Positions 8,565 through 16,238 of a stretch of 64,000 bases of DNA are shown one piece after another (within the stretch, counting starts at the first letter, position 1; each line of letters starts with the position of its first letter). Under the pieces are notes generated by a model. The model did not search any database and was not told where the DNA came from. It worked only from the letters and a program-made list of their open reading frames with translations. Origin of the DNA: SHZI01 sp963802215. GTDB taxonomy: Bacteria; Pseudomonadota; Gammaproteobacteria; Steroidobacterales; GCA-2729495. The stretch covers positions 1,612,001 through 1,676,000 of the forward strand of contig CAWDHQ010000001.1 of the NCBI GenBank assembly GCA_963802215.1, read 5' to 3'. The position numbers and the translations under genes are program-made.

Positions 8565-9767
8565 CTATTTGTCGAGCCACGGGCCCCAGAGCCGCTGCTT
8601 TATCTCTTCCCAGGTTGCCCCGTCGTCGCCCGACGGCTGGTAGCGGCTGCCCGGGTGCGGGTACGCGGGCTTCGTCCAGGTGCCCCGCTCCTGCAGGCGC
8701 CGGATGTTGGCCCGGTAGACCTCGTCGATCTCGACGTTGGGCCGTGGCGCGTGCGTCATCGCGAGGTTCTTCGGATGGATCGGCTCCTCGTACATGCGCT
8801 TGAACAACTCCACGCGCAGGTCCTTCAGCCAGTTGTTGTTGAGGCTCATGGCGCGGAAGTTGCGCAGCGCCTCCACGTCGATGGTGGCCGCGACGATCGT
8901 ATTGTTCGTCGACGCGCTGTAGGACATCACCTGGCCGCGGTAATCCACGATGTGGGCGCTGCCACCGGCGATGTCCACCGGGTGCTTCGACGTCGCCCCC
9001 ACGTACACCGGCCCCGCGTTCGGGCACAGCATGTAGACGGAATTGAACTCGGCGTGGCCCTGGTTCTGGATCAGCCAGGTGCCGCCCCCGGGGTAGCCCG
9101 CCGTGGTCATGGGCGTGGCTTCGCTGGGCCGGTAGACCACCTCGGCGCCGTTGAAGGCCAGGGCGCGGACCGCCTCCGGGTACTCGCCGTCGCTGCAGCA
9201 GATGGTGCCGATGTTACCGATGTCGTCGGTCTTCAGCACGGGGTAGAAGGCGTCGATGCCGTCGCCGAAGAGCTCGACCCACCGGTCGTAGACGTCGTGG
9301 GGCGTGCAGGAGTGCTCCCGGCACCAGACGTGGTTCTTGGCCGCCTTGTGCACCACCTTGCCGTTCGGCGCTATGACGAACACGGTGTTGAAGTAGCGGT
9401 CCTTCATCACCTCGGGCCAGCGCGCCTTGCACTGGCCGATGATGTAGGTGTCGTAGAGCTGCGCCAGCCGGCCCAGGTACCCGGTCTCGTCGCCGGGGAT
9501 GTCGATGAACAGGTCCCGGGCGGCAACCTCGTGGGGCAGGTCGAAGATCTCGTCGGTGAAGCCGGTGAGCGCGCCCTCGGCGAGCGCGATGATCTTCACC
9601 GGCATGTTGATGTTGACCATCGCGATGCCGGCATGGATGGCCTCCTCGATGGTCTCGAGGTTGTGGCGGATCTGACGCCGCTCGGAGATGCCGTAGATGA
9701 CGGTGGAGAGCCCCAGGGCAAGGTACGGGGCGACGGGCTTCGGCGCTGTCTCAGGGGGCATGGGCAT
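8565..9767 (-). CDS. Carbon-nitrogen hydrolase (nitrilase superfamily)
   Basis: This 400-residue protein carries the nitrilase-fold Glu-Lys-Cys triad: Glu about 64 in 'ALAEGALTGF', Lys about 144 in 'VVHKAAKNHVW' and Cys about 191 in 'GTICCSDGEYPEA'. A second conserved Glu region is weaker. It is longer than a typical amidase and has insertions ('WCREHSCTPHDVYDRWVELFG'), consistent with the branch hydrolysing amides or carbamoyl compounds. It overlaps the MFS gene by 17 bp, so the two are translationally coupled. A second ATG at 9761 is an alternative start. Its substrate is probably what the TonB receptor and MFS carry. Nitrile versus amide specificity cannot be read from the sequence. Confidence 0.88.
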   Translation of the reverse strand: MPMPPETAPKPVAPYLALGLSTVIYGISERRQIRHNLETIEEAIHAGIAMVNINMPVKIIALAEGALTGFTDEIFDLPHEVAARDLFIDIPGDETGYLGRLAQLYDTYIIGQCKARWPEVMKDRYFNTVFVIAPNGKVVHKAAKNHVWCREHSCTPHDVYDRWVELFGDGIDAFYPVLKTDDIGNIGTICCSDGEYPEAVRALAFNGAEVVYRPSEATPMTTAGYPGGGTWLIQNQGHAEFNSVYMLCPNAGPVYVGATSKHPVDIAGGSAHIVDYRGQVMSYSASTNNTIVAATIDVEALRNFRAMSLNNNWLKDLRVELFKRMYEEPIHPKNLAMTHAPRPNVEIDEVYRANIRRLQERGTWTKPAYPHPGSRYQPSGDDGATWEEIKQRLWGPWLDK

Positions 9768-10953
9768 TGGATACTACAGGCGCAGTGGCGCCAGCGTCGA
9801 CACCCCGGCTGCGCCAGACGATGAACAGGAACAGCAGCGTGCTGACGAAGCAGGCCAGCGCCGCCATCTGCATCACCCCGTCGTAGTCGTTGCCCTCCCC
9901 GATCAGCGACGCCGCCAGGGCGGGCCCGATGGCCGAGCCCAGCCCCTGGGCGGCGGTCATCATCACGAGGAAGCGGCCCCGGACGTCCAGCTTCGCGATG
10001 GCGCCCATCTGATAGGACACGCCCACGATGAACAGGGCCTGGAAGGCGCCCGTGGCGACGAAATACGCGACGGGACCGAAGCCGCCCCGCAGGGCGAACA
10101 GGGCCCAGCACTGCCCCGCGAGCACGATCAGCAGCGGCCAGTAGCGGCCGTACCGGTCGCTGGCCCAGGCGGCGGCCAGCGCGCCCACGATCGCCACGAC
10201 CTGGGACACGCCCAGCGCGAGGCCGATGGTGTCCGCCGGCAGCCCGGCCTCCTGGCCGATGCGCTCGACGAAGGCCCAGAAGCCGAAGACGTTGACAAAG
10301 AAGATCACGCTCGCGGCCAGGCCGAGCCCGATCAGCCCGGTGTGCCGCGGGCCCTGCCCGGCCGCCGCGGCGGCCGCAGCCCGGATGCGGCCCCGCGCCG
10401 GGAACCACCAGGCCGTCGCCAGCATCAGCAGGGCCGCACCCCCGAGCAGGTAGTACAGCGCGCCCACGCCCCAGGCCTTGAGCAGCGCGGGTGCGGCGGA
10501 GAAAGCGCCCAGCATCAGCACGCCCTGCACGGCCTGGGCAAGACCGAAGGCCCGGTCCGGCTCCCGGTTGTCGCCGAGCGCCGCCACCGACACGGCGAAC
10601 AGGCTGCCGCCGGCGAGGCCGGTGAGGAAACGCACGACGAGGAGCGGCGTGTAACCGGCCAGGTTCGCACTGACCGCGTTCAGCGCCGCGTAGGCCAGGA
10701 AGGCCGCCACCAGCGCGCCGACCCAGGACACTTTCCGGATCCAGAGGGCGGCCAGCACCGAGGACACCACCAGGCCCATGCCTTCCAGCGCCGCGATGTT
10801 GGCGGCCTCCTGCTCACTGAAGCCGTAGGTGTCGATCAGCCCGCCGACGATCATCGGCATCAGCACGATGGCGGCGGGGCCGACGGGATAGAGCAGGCTG
10901 GCCAGCAGGGTGGTGCCCCAGCCGTCGTCGAACTGGCGCCGCGGGTTCACCAT
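9751..10953 (-). CDS. Major facilitator superfamily transporter
   Basis: This 400-residue protein has twelve predicted hydrophobic segments in two halves with a charged central loop (FPARGRIRAAAAAAAGQGPRH). MFS loop features are visible: 'LWIRKVSW' after the second segment and 'WASDRYGRYWPL' in the second half. It starts directly at the stop of the SDR gene (zero gap) and overlaps the hydrolase start, placing it in the middle of the operon. It probably moves the operon's substrate or product across the inner membrane. Direction and substrate are unknown. Confidence 0.9.
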   Translation of the reverse strand: MVNPRRQFDDGWGTTLLASLLYPVGPAAIVLMPMIVGGLIDTYGFSEQEAANIAALEGMGLVVSSVLAALWIRKVSWVGALVAAFLAYAALNAVSANLAGYTPLLVVRFLTGLAGGSLFAVSVAALGDNREPDRAFGLAQAVQGVLMLGAFSAAPALLKAWGVGALYYLLGGAALLMLATAWWFPARGRIRAAAAAAAGQGPRHTGLIGLGLAASVIFFVNVFGFWAFVERIGQEAGLPADTIGLALGVSQVVAIVGALAAAWASDRYGRYWPLLIVLAGQCWALFALRGGFGPVAYFVATGAFQALFIVGVSYQMGAIAKLDVRGRFLVMMTAAQGLGSAIGPALAASLIGEGNDYDGVMQMAALACFVSTLLFLFIVWRSRGVDAGATAPVVSNAHAP

Positions 10954-11769
10954 CTACTGCGCCGTGAGGCCGCCGTCGACCACGAACTCGGCGCCGGTGA
11001 CGAACCGGGCCGCGTCGGAGGCGAGGAACAGCACCATGGCCGCCACGTCCCGGGGCTGGCCGATCTCCGGCAGCGCCTGCATCTTCATGTAGTACTGCAG
11101 TGCCTCCACCTCGCTGCCGGCCATGCCCGACTCGAGCATGTCCTTCAGTTCGCGGCGGAACATGGGCGTGTCGGTGTTGCCCGGGTGGACCGAATTCACG
11201 CGGATGCCGTAGCCGGCCTTCCCCACCTCGATGGCCACCGCCTTGGTGAAGAGCCGCACGCCGCCCTTCGTCGAGCAGTAGGCCGAGAGGCCCTCCGCAC
11301 CGATGATGCCGCCCACCGAGGACAGGTTGATGATGGAGCCGCCGCACCCGCTCTTCCCGCCGGGCCGCATCACGGCCACGGCGTGCCTCGTGCCGAGGAA
11401 CACGCCGTCCAGGTTCACCGCGTGCACGCGCCGCCAGTCTTCCAGGGACGTCTCCAGCAGCGTGCGGACCACCGCGATGCCGGCGTTGTTGACGAGAACG
11501 TCCAGGCCGCCGTGCCGGGCGACGATGGCGTCGATGACCCGCCGCCAGTCCGCCTCCTGCGTGACGTCCAGGTGCATGCTCTCCGCCACGCCGCCGTCTC
11601 CCACTATCTGCCGGACAACTGCGTCGGCCTCCGGCCCCGCCACGTCGGCCACGATCACCCGCGCGCCGTGGGCCGCGAGCGTCGCGGCGCAGGCGGCGCC
11701 AATGCCCATGGCCCCGCCCGTGACGAGCGCCACCTTGCCTCTCACATGCACGATGGAATCCAGGTGCAT
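10954..11769 (-). CDS. Short-chain dehydrogenase/reductase (SDR)
   Basis: This classical SDR of 271 residues has the cofactor motif 'TGGAMGIGAACA' near the N-terminus, 'NNAG' in 'LDVLVNNAGIAVV', the catalytic Ser in 'IINLSSVGG', the YxxxK pair in 'SAYCSTKGG', and the C-terminal 'AARFVTGAEFVVDGG'. An aspartate after the second strand (VADVAG) favours NAD(H) over NADP(H). The ATG overlaps the stop of the FG-GAP gene (ATGA type), and the stop abuts the MFS start. It should oxidise or reduce an alcohol or ketone in the pathway served by this operon. Confidence 0.93.
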   Translation of the reverse strand: MHLDSIVHVRGKVALVTGGAMGIGAACAATLAAHGARVIVADVAGPEADAVVRQIVGDGGVAESMHLDVTQEADWRRVIDAIVARHGGLDVLVNNAGIAVVRTLLETSLEDWRRVHAVNLDGVFLGTRHAVAVMRPGGKSGCGGSIINLSSVGGIIGAEGLSAYCSTKGGVRLFTKAVAIEVGKAGYGIRVNSVHPGNTDTPMFRRELKDMLESGMAGSEVEALQYYMKMQALPEIGQPRDVAAMVLFLASDAARFVTGAEFVVDGGLTAQ

Positions 11770-13544
11770 CACCTTTGGTTGAGGAGAAAGATGACGCTGG
11801 GTGCCACACCGCCGCGGCCCTGCATGGCCTTGTGGGCCGTGATCCAGTCCGGCGGCACCAGTTCCGGGAAGTTACCGAGGCCGAGGACGATGTCGGTCCG
11901 GCCATCGCCATTCACGTCGGCCGCCTCGATGGAGCACCAGACGCTGAAGAATTCCCGGGCGATGGACTGGGGCTCGAACCGCATGCCACCCTTGTTCTCG
12001 AGATACACGAAAGTCTCGGGCTCCTCCTCGCTCCATTGGGGGAAGAGCGCGATGGCCGCGATGTCCGGGTCCCCATCGCCGTCGAAGTCCCGCACGACGG
12101 AGCGGATGGCGCCGTGCATGCGGTAGTAGAACTGCTCCGTGAACTTCAGGCCGCCGTCGTTCCGGTACGCGCGGATGCCGTGCTGGGGCCGGGGCGCCGG
12201 GACGATCTTGCCGATGTGGTTGCCGGCCACGTTGTCGCCGTTCAGGACCACCAGGTCCATGTCGCCGTCGCCGTCGAAGTCGGCGGCGTTCAGGCTGTTG
12301 CCGCCCCAGGACGGCGTGTGCCGGTCGAGCACGTGGCGGGTGAAGGTCTCGTCGCCGTTGTTGATGAGCAGGATCAGCTCCTGCCGGCCCTGGGCGATCA
12401 CCGCCGCAATGTCGGGCCGGCCGTCCCCGTTGAAGTCCGCGATGGCGCTGCCGATCAGGCCGGAGTCCTCCGCAATCACCTTCTCGCGGAGCCCTGGCAG
12501 GGCCCCGGGCGGGATCTCCGGGGCGGCCGTGAGCCACCGCTGCGCGAAGTCGGGCGTCTGGTACCAGATCGCGAGTATCGCCTGGGCGTCCGCGGCCACG
12601 CCGTCGCCATACGCGTTGGCCACGATGTCCGCCAGGCCGTCGCCGTTCATGTCGGCGGTGTGGTGCTGCACGACGCGCTGCTTGCCATTCACGAGCATGC
12701 GGGCCCGCGCCTTGCCGCCCTCGAACTCCCAGTCGGTGATCGCGGCGATGCCGACCTGGCTCAGGGGGAAGCGGCCGTGGGTGACGAGGCGTACCCCGGT
12801 GGGCGTCAGTGCCATGTCGATGGGGTCGCTGGTGACCTTCTGGGTGGCAAGCCGCCTGCCCGTGGCCAGGTCAAGCACGGCCACGTCGTCCCACTGATCG
12901 AAGCCCGCCCGGCGCTCGCCGCCGCCGACCCAGTCGTCGATCACCGTGCGGCCCACGTAGAGGCGCTTACGCGCCGGGTCCACCAGTGTGGAGAGCACCA
13001 GCGCGCCCGGCTCCAGGTCCAGCTTCGGCACCACGGGCGCGAACCGCTTCGAGAGCGGGGCCCTGGCCTGCTGCTGCTCCATCTCCCGCCAGGGCCGGGC
13101 GTTCGCCACGAAGTACTCCCGGATCTTCAGGAAATCCTCCCGGCTCATCTCGGGCGCGGCCGGGATGTGCTTGCGGAACGGGTAGAAATCCCGGAACCAG
13201 CCGTCGCTGCCATGGAGGAAGTAGCGCTTGGTGTAGTCCTTGACGGGCTCCATCTCGGGCGGGAAGTCCTCCATCCGGAAGTCGGCGAACTCATCGCCCT
13301 TCATGCCCACGTAGTTGCCCATGTAGTGGAGCGCGTAGGGCCAGTACTCCTTCGCCAGGTCGGCGGGTTCCGGCGCCAGGTGGCAGCGGACACAGTGGCG
13401 GTTTACCAGATCCTTGCCGGTGGTGGCCGCAGCAGGGACCGGCGGAGCCTGTTCGGGCGCGCGGCCGCAACCGGCGACGAATGCGGCGGTCACGACGAGG
13501 GCTGCCAGCGGCCCGGCAGGACCGCCTCTCGGGGTCAGGAACAT
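11769..13544 (-). CDS. Lipoprotein with cytochrome c motif and FG-GAP/VCBS repeats
   Basis: This 591-residue protein has a lipobox (VTAAFVAGC, Cys about 26), then one heme c motif CVRCH at about 51-55, and a C-terminal propeller-like region. The propeller has at least five calcium-loop repeats: DMNGDGLADIVANA, DFNGDGRPDIAAV, DFDGDGDMDLVVLN, DFDGDGDPDIAAIA and DVNGDGRTDIVLG. A monoheme cytochrome joined to an integrin-alpha-like FG-GAP propeller is known from environmental bacteria, where it may link electron transfer to substrate binding at the periplasmic face of a membrane. It is the first or second gene of the catabolic run, 15 bp after the CBS gene, and overlaps the SDR start. Confidence 0.85.
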   Translation of the reverse strand: MFLTPRGGPAGPLAALVVTAAFVAGCGRAPEQAPPVPAAATTGKDLVNRHCVRCHLAPEPADLAKEYWPYALHYMGNYVGMKGDEFADFRMEDFPPEMEPVKDYTKRYFLHGSDGWFRDFYPFRKHIPAAPEMSREDFLKIREYFVANARPWREMEQQQARAPLSKRFAPVVPKLDLEPGALVLSTLVDPARKRLYVGRTVIDDWVGGGERRAGFDQWDDVAVLDLATGRRLATQKVTSDPIDMALTPTGVRLVTHGRFPLSQVGIAAITDWEFEGGKARARMLVNGKQRVVQHHTADMNGDGLADIVANAYGDGVAADAQAILAIWYQTPDFAQRWLTAAPEIPPGALPGLREKVIAEDSGLIGSAIADFNGDGRPDIAAVIAQGRQELILLINNGDETFTRHVLDRHTPSWGGNSLNAADFDGDGDMDLVVLNGDNVAGNHIGKIVPAPRPQHGIRAYRNDGGLKFTEQFYYRMHGAIRSVVRDFDGDGDPDIAAIALFPQWSEEEPETFVYLENKGGMRFEPQSIAREFFSVWCSIEAADVNGDGRTDIVLGLGNFPELVPPDWITAHKAMQGRGGVAPSVIFLLNQR

Positions 13545-13559
13545 GGGGGACGACTCACC

Positions 13560-14000
13560 TCAGGAGTGGATGTAGTGCTCCAGCTGCTCGATCATGAGCT
13601 TCTGCTCCGAGATCACTTCCTTGACCACGTCGCCGATCGAGATCACGCCAACAACCTTCTTGTGGTCGAGCACGGGAAGGTGGCGCACGCGCTTCTGGGT
13701 CATCAGGCCCATGCACTCGTCGATGGTCTGGTCGGGCCGCACGCAGAGGACCTTGTGGGTCATGATCTCCCGCACGTGGGTCTCCCTGGACGACTTGCCG
13801 AGCAGGACGACCTGCCGGGCGTAGTCGCGCTCGGAGAAGATGCCCGTCAGGCGTTCGCCGTCCAGGACCACCAGCGAGCCGATATCGTGCTCGGCCATGA
13901 GCTGGAGCGCCTCGAACACGCTGGCATCGGGCTCGATGGACACGACCCGGTGCGACTTGTGCTTCAGTATCTGGTGCACTGTTTTTGTCATTGTGTGCAT
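13560..14000 (-). CDS. Protein with two CBS domains
   Basis: This small cytosolic protein of about 146 residues consists of a Bateman module: CBS1 'HRVVSIEPDASVFEALQLM...GIFSERDYARQVV' and CBS2 'THKVLCVRPDQTIDECMGLM...GVISIGDVVKEVIS'. CBS pairs bind adenine nucleotides and act as energy sensors. The start is either ATG 14000 (MHTMTK) or ATG 13991 (MTKTVHQIL); a GGGGGA element sits just before the first. The frame stays open upstream to 14384 but that part is not domain-like. It lies 15 bp before the FG-GAP gene and may be part of the same transcript. A direct link to the pathway is speculative. Confidence 0.88.
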   Translation of the reverse strand: MHTMTKTVHQILKHKSHRVVSIEPDASVFEALQLMAEHDIGSLVVLDGERLTGIFSERDYARQVVLLGKSSRETHVREIMTHKVLCVRPDQTIDECMGLMTQKRVRHLPVLDHKKVVGVISIGDVVKEVISEQKLMIEQLEHYIHS

Positions 14001-14072
14001 GATTCCCCCGAACCCGGCTGAAACGAACCTCATCATACTGCGCCCCGCCGGCGCCCAGGAAAAGGACCGCGT

Positions 14073-14441
14073 ATGAGCGCCCCCCCAGTGCCTCCCGCCT
14101 TCGACCGGGCACGGTTCACCTGCCCCACCTGCCACGAGCTGGCGGACCAGGTGTGGCTGAACGCCTACGGGTCGGCAATCAGCAGCCCCGCTGGCGTACC
14201 CCTGCGCATTGCGGGTGACGGCCTGGAGCAACTGAGGCAGAACCCCCGGTTCCCGCCCCCAGTGCGCGACCAGAAAGTGGCCTACTGGAACCGGGTCAAC
14301 GGCGGGGAAGTGTTCCTGGACCGCTGGGCACCGGTGCAGACGGACATCTTCGTGGCGGGCATGGAGCTCAGCGTGTGCCATCACTGCGCCGGGCTGGCGG
14401 TGTGGCTGGGGGGCAGGATGGTCTATCCGTTGCCGGAGTGA
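14073..14441 (+). CDS. Small zinc-ribbon-like protein, unknown function
   Basis: This 122-residue soluble protein carries two cysteine pairs that could form a zinc ribbon: CPTCHELADQ near residue 17 and CHHCAGLAV near residue 102. Between them is a region rich in Trp, Asn and Pro without a recognisable domain. It diverges from the CBS gene and precedes the M48 peptidase gene by 113 bp. No function can be assigned; the spaced CxxC pairs are the only strong feature. Confidence 0.6.
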   Translation: MSAPPVPPAFDRARFTCPTCHELADQVWLNAYGSAISSPAGVPLRIAGDGLEQLRQNPRFPPPVRDQKVAYWNRVNGGEVFLDRWAPVQTDIFVAGMELSVCHHCAGLAVWLGGRMVYPLPE

Positions 14442-14554
14442 ATCCCGTCCCGTGCCGCAGGCGTGCCCATCCGCGCGGCAAGGGTGCTATATTTGCATTG
14501 CGGCGAGCCTGGCGATGGACGCCACGGCGGCTGCAAGAACAACAGAGTCCACTC

Positions 14555-15742
14555 ATGGACCAGTCCGTTTTCGCGATCCGCTACCAGGGAGATGTCGCGC
14601 TGCTCGCTGCCGTGCGCGCCGATCCCCTCATCCAGAAGGAGGTCGCCAGCGTCGACGTCAGTGGTCGGCAGGACATGCTCCGCTCCGCCCTCCTGGGCCA
14701 GGGCGTCCGGATCGCGCCGCGACTGATCCCCACCGTGCATCAGGCCTTCGAAGCCCTTCGGGAGAGGACCGGCCTCGGGGATGAGGTCGAAGCGTATGTG
14801 GTGCCGAGCCCCGGCATCAACGCTTTCGTCACCCGCGACGGATCGCGGACGTTCGTCGTCCTGCATGGCGACACCGTCAATGCCCTGAGTGCCGACGAGC
14901 TCCTGTTCGTCATCGGCCACGAGCTGGGCCATGCCGCCTATGGCCACCACGAAGTGGCGGAACGCCGGGTATTCGAACAGCTCAATCCGCGGCAACGCAT
15001 GCAACTGCTGGCACTCAGCCGGGCGCAGGAGATCTCCGCGGACCGGGTGGGCCTGCTCTGCTGCGGCAACCTGGATACCGCAATCCGGGCGCTCTTCAAG
15101 TGTGCATCGGGACTGACGATGGCCGGCCTGGTCATCGATCCGACGGAGTTCGATGCCCAATGGGATGACTACGTCAACGAAGTCCTCGAGGTCGGGACCG
15201 ACACCTCGCACGGCCTCGTGACCCATCCCCTGCCCCACCTGCGCATCAGGGCGCTGCGGCAGTTCTGGAATGCCGGCCTGGGCAACGGCTCCGCCAGCGT
15301 CGACTGGGGCACCGTCCGCCAGCAGACTGACCCGGCCGTCGACGGCCTGCTCGCCGTGCTCGATCCGCTGGCCCGCGAGCGACCCGATGCGGCAGATCCG
15401 ATCCTCGCCGACTTCTTCCTGTGGGGCGGCCTGTTCATGGCCCTTGCCCACGGGGAGATCGGCGCGCAGGAACGGGAGAGGATCGCTTCCGTGACGTCGC
15501 CGGCGAAGCTGGGCCAGGCCCTGGCGGCCGGCCAGCCCACCGCCGGGGAATGCCGCCAGCGCTTCCTCGAATGCCTGGGCCGGCGCAAGCAGAAGCTCAC
15601 CGCCAGCGAGATCGCCCGGATCCTGGACGGGCTGACGCAGATTGCCCGGGCCGACCAGAACTTTGCGGATGCCGAAATCAAGGCGCTGCGCGGGATTGCG
15701 GCCGAGCTCAAAGTCAACGCCGACCTGTTCATTGCGGCCTGA
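14555..15742 (+). CDS. M48-family metallopeptidase with C-terminal TerB-like domain
   Basis: This 395-residue protein has no signal peptide or membrane segment. The zinc site is HELGHAAYGHHE (HEXXH at about 122-126), with the third-ligand glutamate in 'QEISADRVGLLCCG', the M48 signature. The last ~100 residues ('LTASEIARILDGLTQIARADQNFADAEIKALRGIAAEL') resemble a TerB/DjlA-type helical domain with its acidic 'D.NF...E' pattern. I chose the ATG at 14555 (MDQSVFAIRY); the open frame begins upstream but reads as junk there. It is followed 20 bp later by a small gene, then by the FtsH-like and YiiX-like genes. A soluble M48 enzyme tied to a TerB module is unusual: most M48 proteins (HtpX, Oma1-type, BepA) are membrane or periplasmic. 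Confidence 0.85.
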   Translation: MDQSVFAIRYQGDVALLAAVRADPLIQKEVASVDVSGRQDMLRSALLGQGVRIAPRLIPTVHQAFEALRERTGLGDEVEAYVVPSPGINAFVTRDGSRTFVVLHGDTVNALSADELLFVIGHELGHAAYGHHEVAERRVFEQLNPRQRMQLLALSRAQEISADRVGLLCCGNLDTAIRALFKCASGLTMAGLVIDPTEFDAQWDDYVNEVLEVGTDTSHGLVTHPLPHLRIRALRQFWNAGLGNGSASVDWGTVRQQTDPAVDGLLAVLDPLARERPDAADPILADFFLWGGLFMALAHGEIGAQERERIASVTSPAKLGQALAAGQPTAGECRQRFLECLGRRKQKLTASEIARILDGLTQIARADQNFADAEIKALRGIAAELKVNADLFIAA

Positions 15743-15761
15743 GCCGCGGAGGGACTGCAAC

Positions 15762-16214
15762 GTGAACGATTCGTCCGGACAGATGGAAGTACTCAGGAAG
15801 GTTGCCGAGGTGGCCAAGCTGGCCGGGATTCGGGGCCAGATCGACGAGCAGGTGATGATGTTCAGGTCGACCTTCGGGCTCGACGACGGACGCTCCCAGC
15901 TCGTGCTGGTTCGCAAGACCATGGATGCGCCCGGTGGCGGCGCCGTGGTAACGATCTTCTCGCCGTGCGTGCAACTGGATTCCGGATGGCTGAAGGGCAT
16001 TTCCAGGGACCAGGCCCTTGGCCTGCTCCGGGCCAACGAACGGTTTCCCTTTGCCCGTTATGGAATTTCCACGATGGGCGGGGCCGAAATGGTCGTCTCG
16101 AGCATGGACGTGCTCCTCGACTCGCTGGACGCCGCGGAGTTCGGCACCTACATCTGGTCAGTGGCCAGAGCCGCAGACGCCTACGAGTCCCGGCACAAGC
16201 AGGACAAGTTCTGA
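15762..16214 (+). CDS. Small protein of protease cassette, unknown function
   Basis: This 150-residue protein is translated from GTG 15762, which follows a strong GGAGGG site at 15748-15753. A later in-frame ATG at 15783 has a weaker site. It resembles a small alpha/beta fold of YbjN or CesT-chaperone size ('RSQLVLVRKTMDAPGGGAVVTIFSPCVQLD', then 'RFPFARYGISTMGGAEMVVSSMDVLLDSLDAAEFGTYIWSVARAAD'), but this resemblance is weak. Its place between the M48 and AAA+ genes, with 20- and 25-bp gaps, suggests an adaptor or chaperone for the proteolytic complex. No catalytic residues are visible. Confidence 0.7.
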   Translation: MNDSSGQMEVLRKVAEVAKLAGIRGQIDEQVMMFRSTFGLDDGRSQLVLVRKTMDAPGGGAVVTIFSPCVQLDSGWLKGISRDQALGLLRANERFPFARYGISTMGGAEMVVSSMDVLLDSLDAAEFGTYIWSVARAADAYESRHKQDKF

Positions 16215-16238
16215 CCTGAACCTGGCCAGGAGCGCCCC

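Noticed and set aside
9697..14021. Long plus-strand frames (9697-12126 and 11775-14021)
   Set aside because: Both are antisense shadows of the MFS, SDR, FG-GAP and CBS genes. Their composition is His/Gly/Val/Arg-biased, and no domain is visible.
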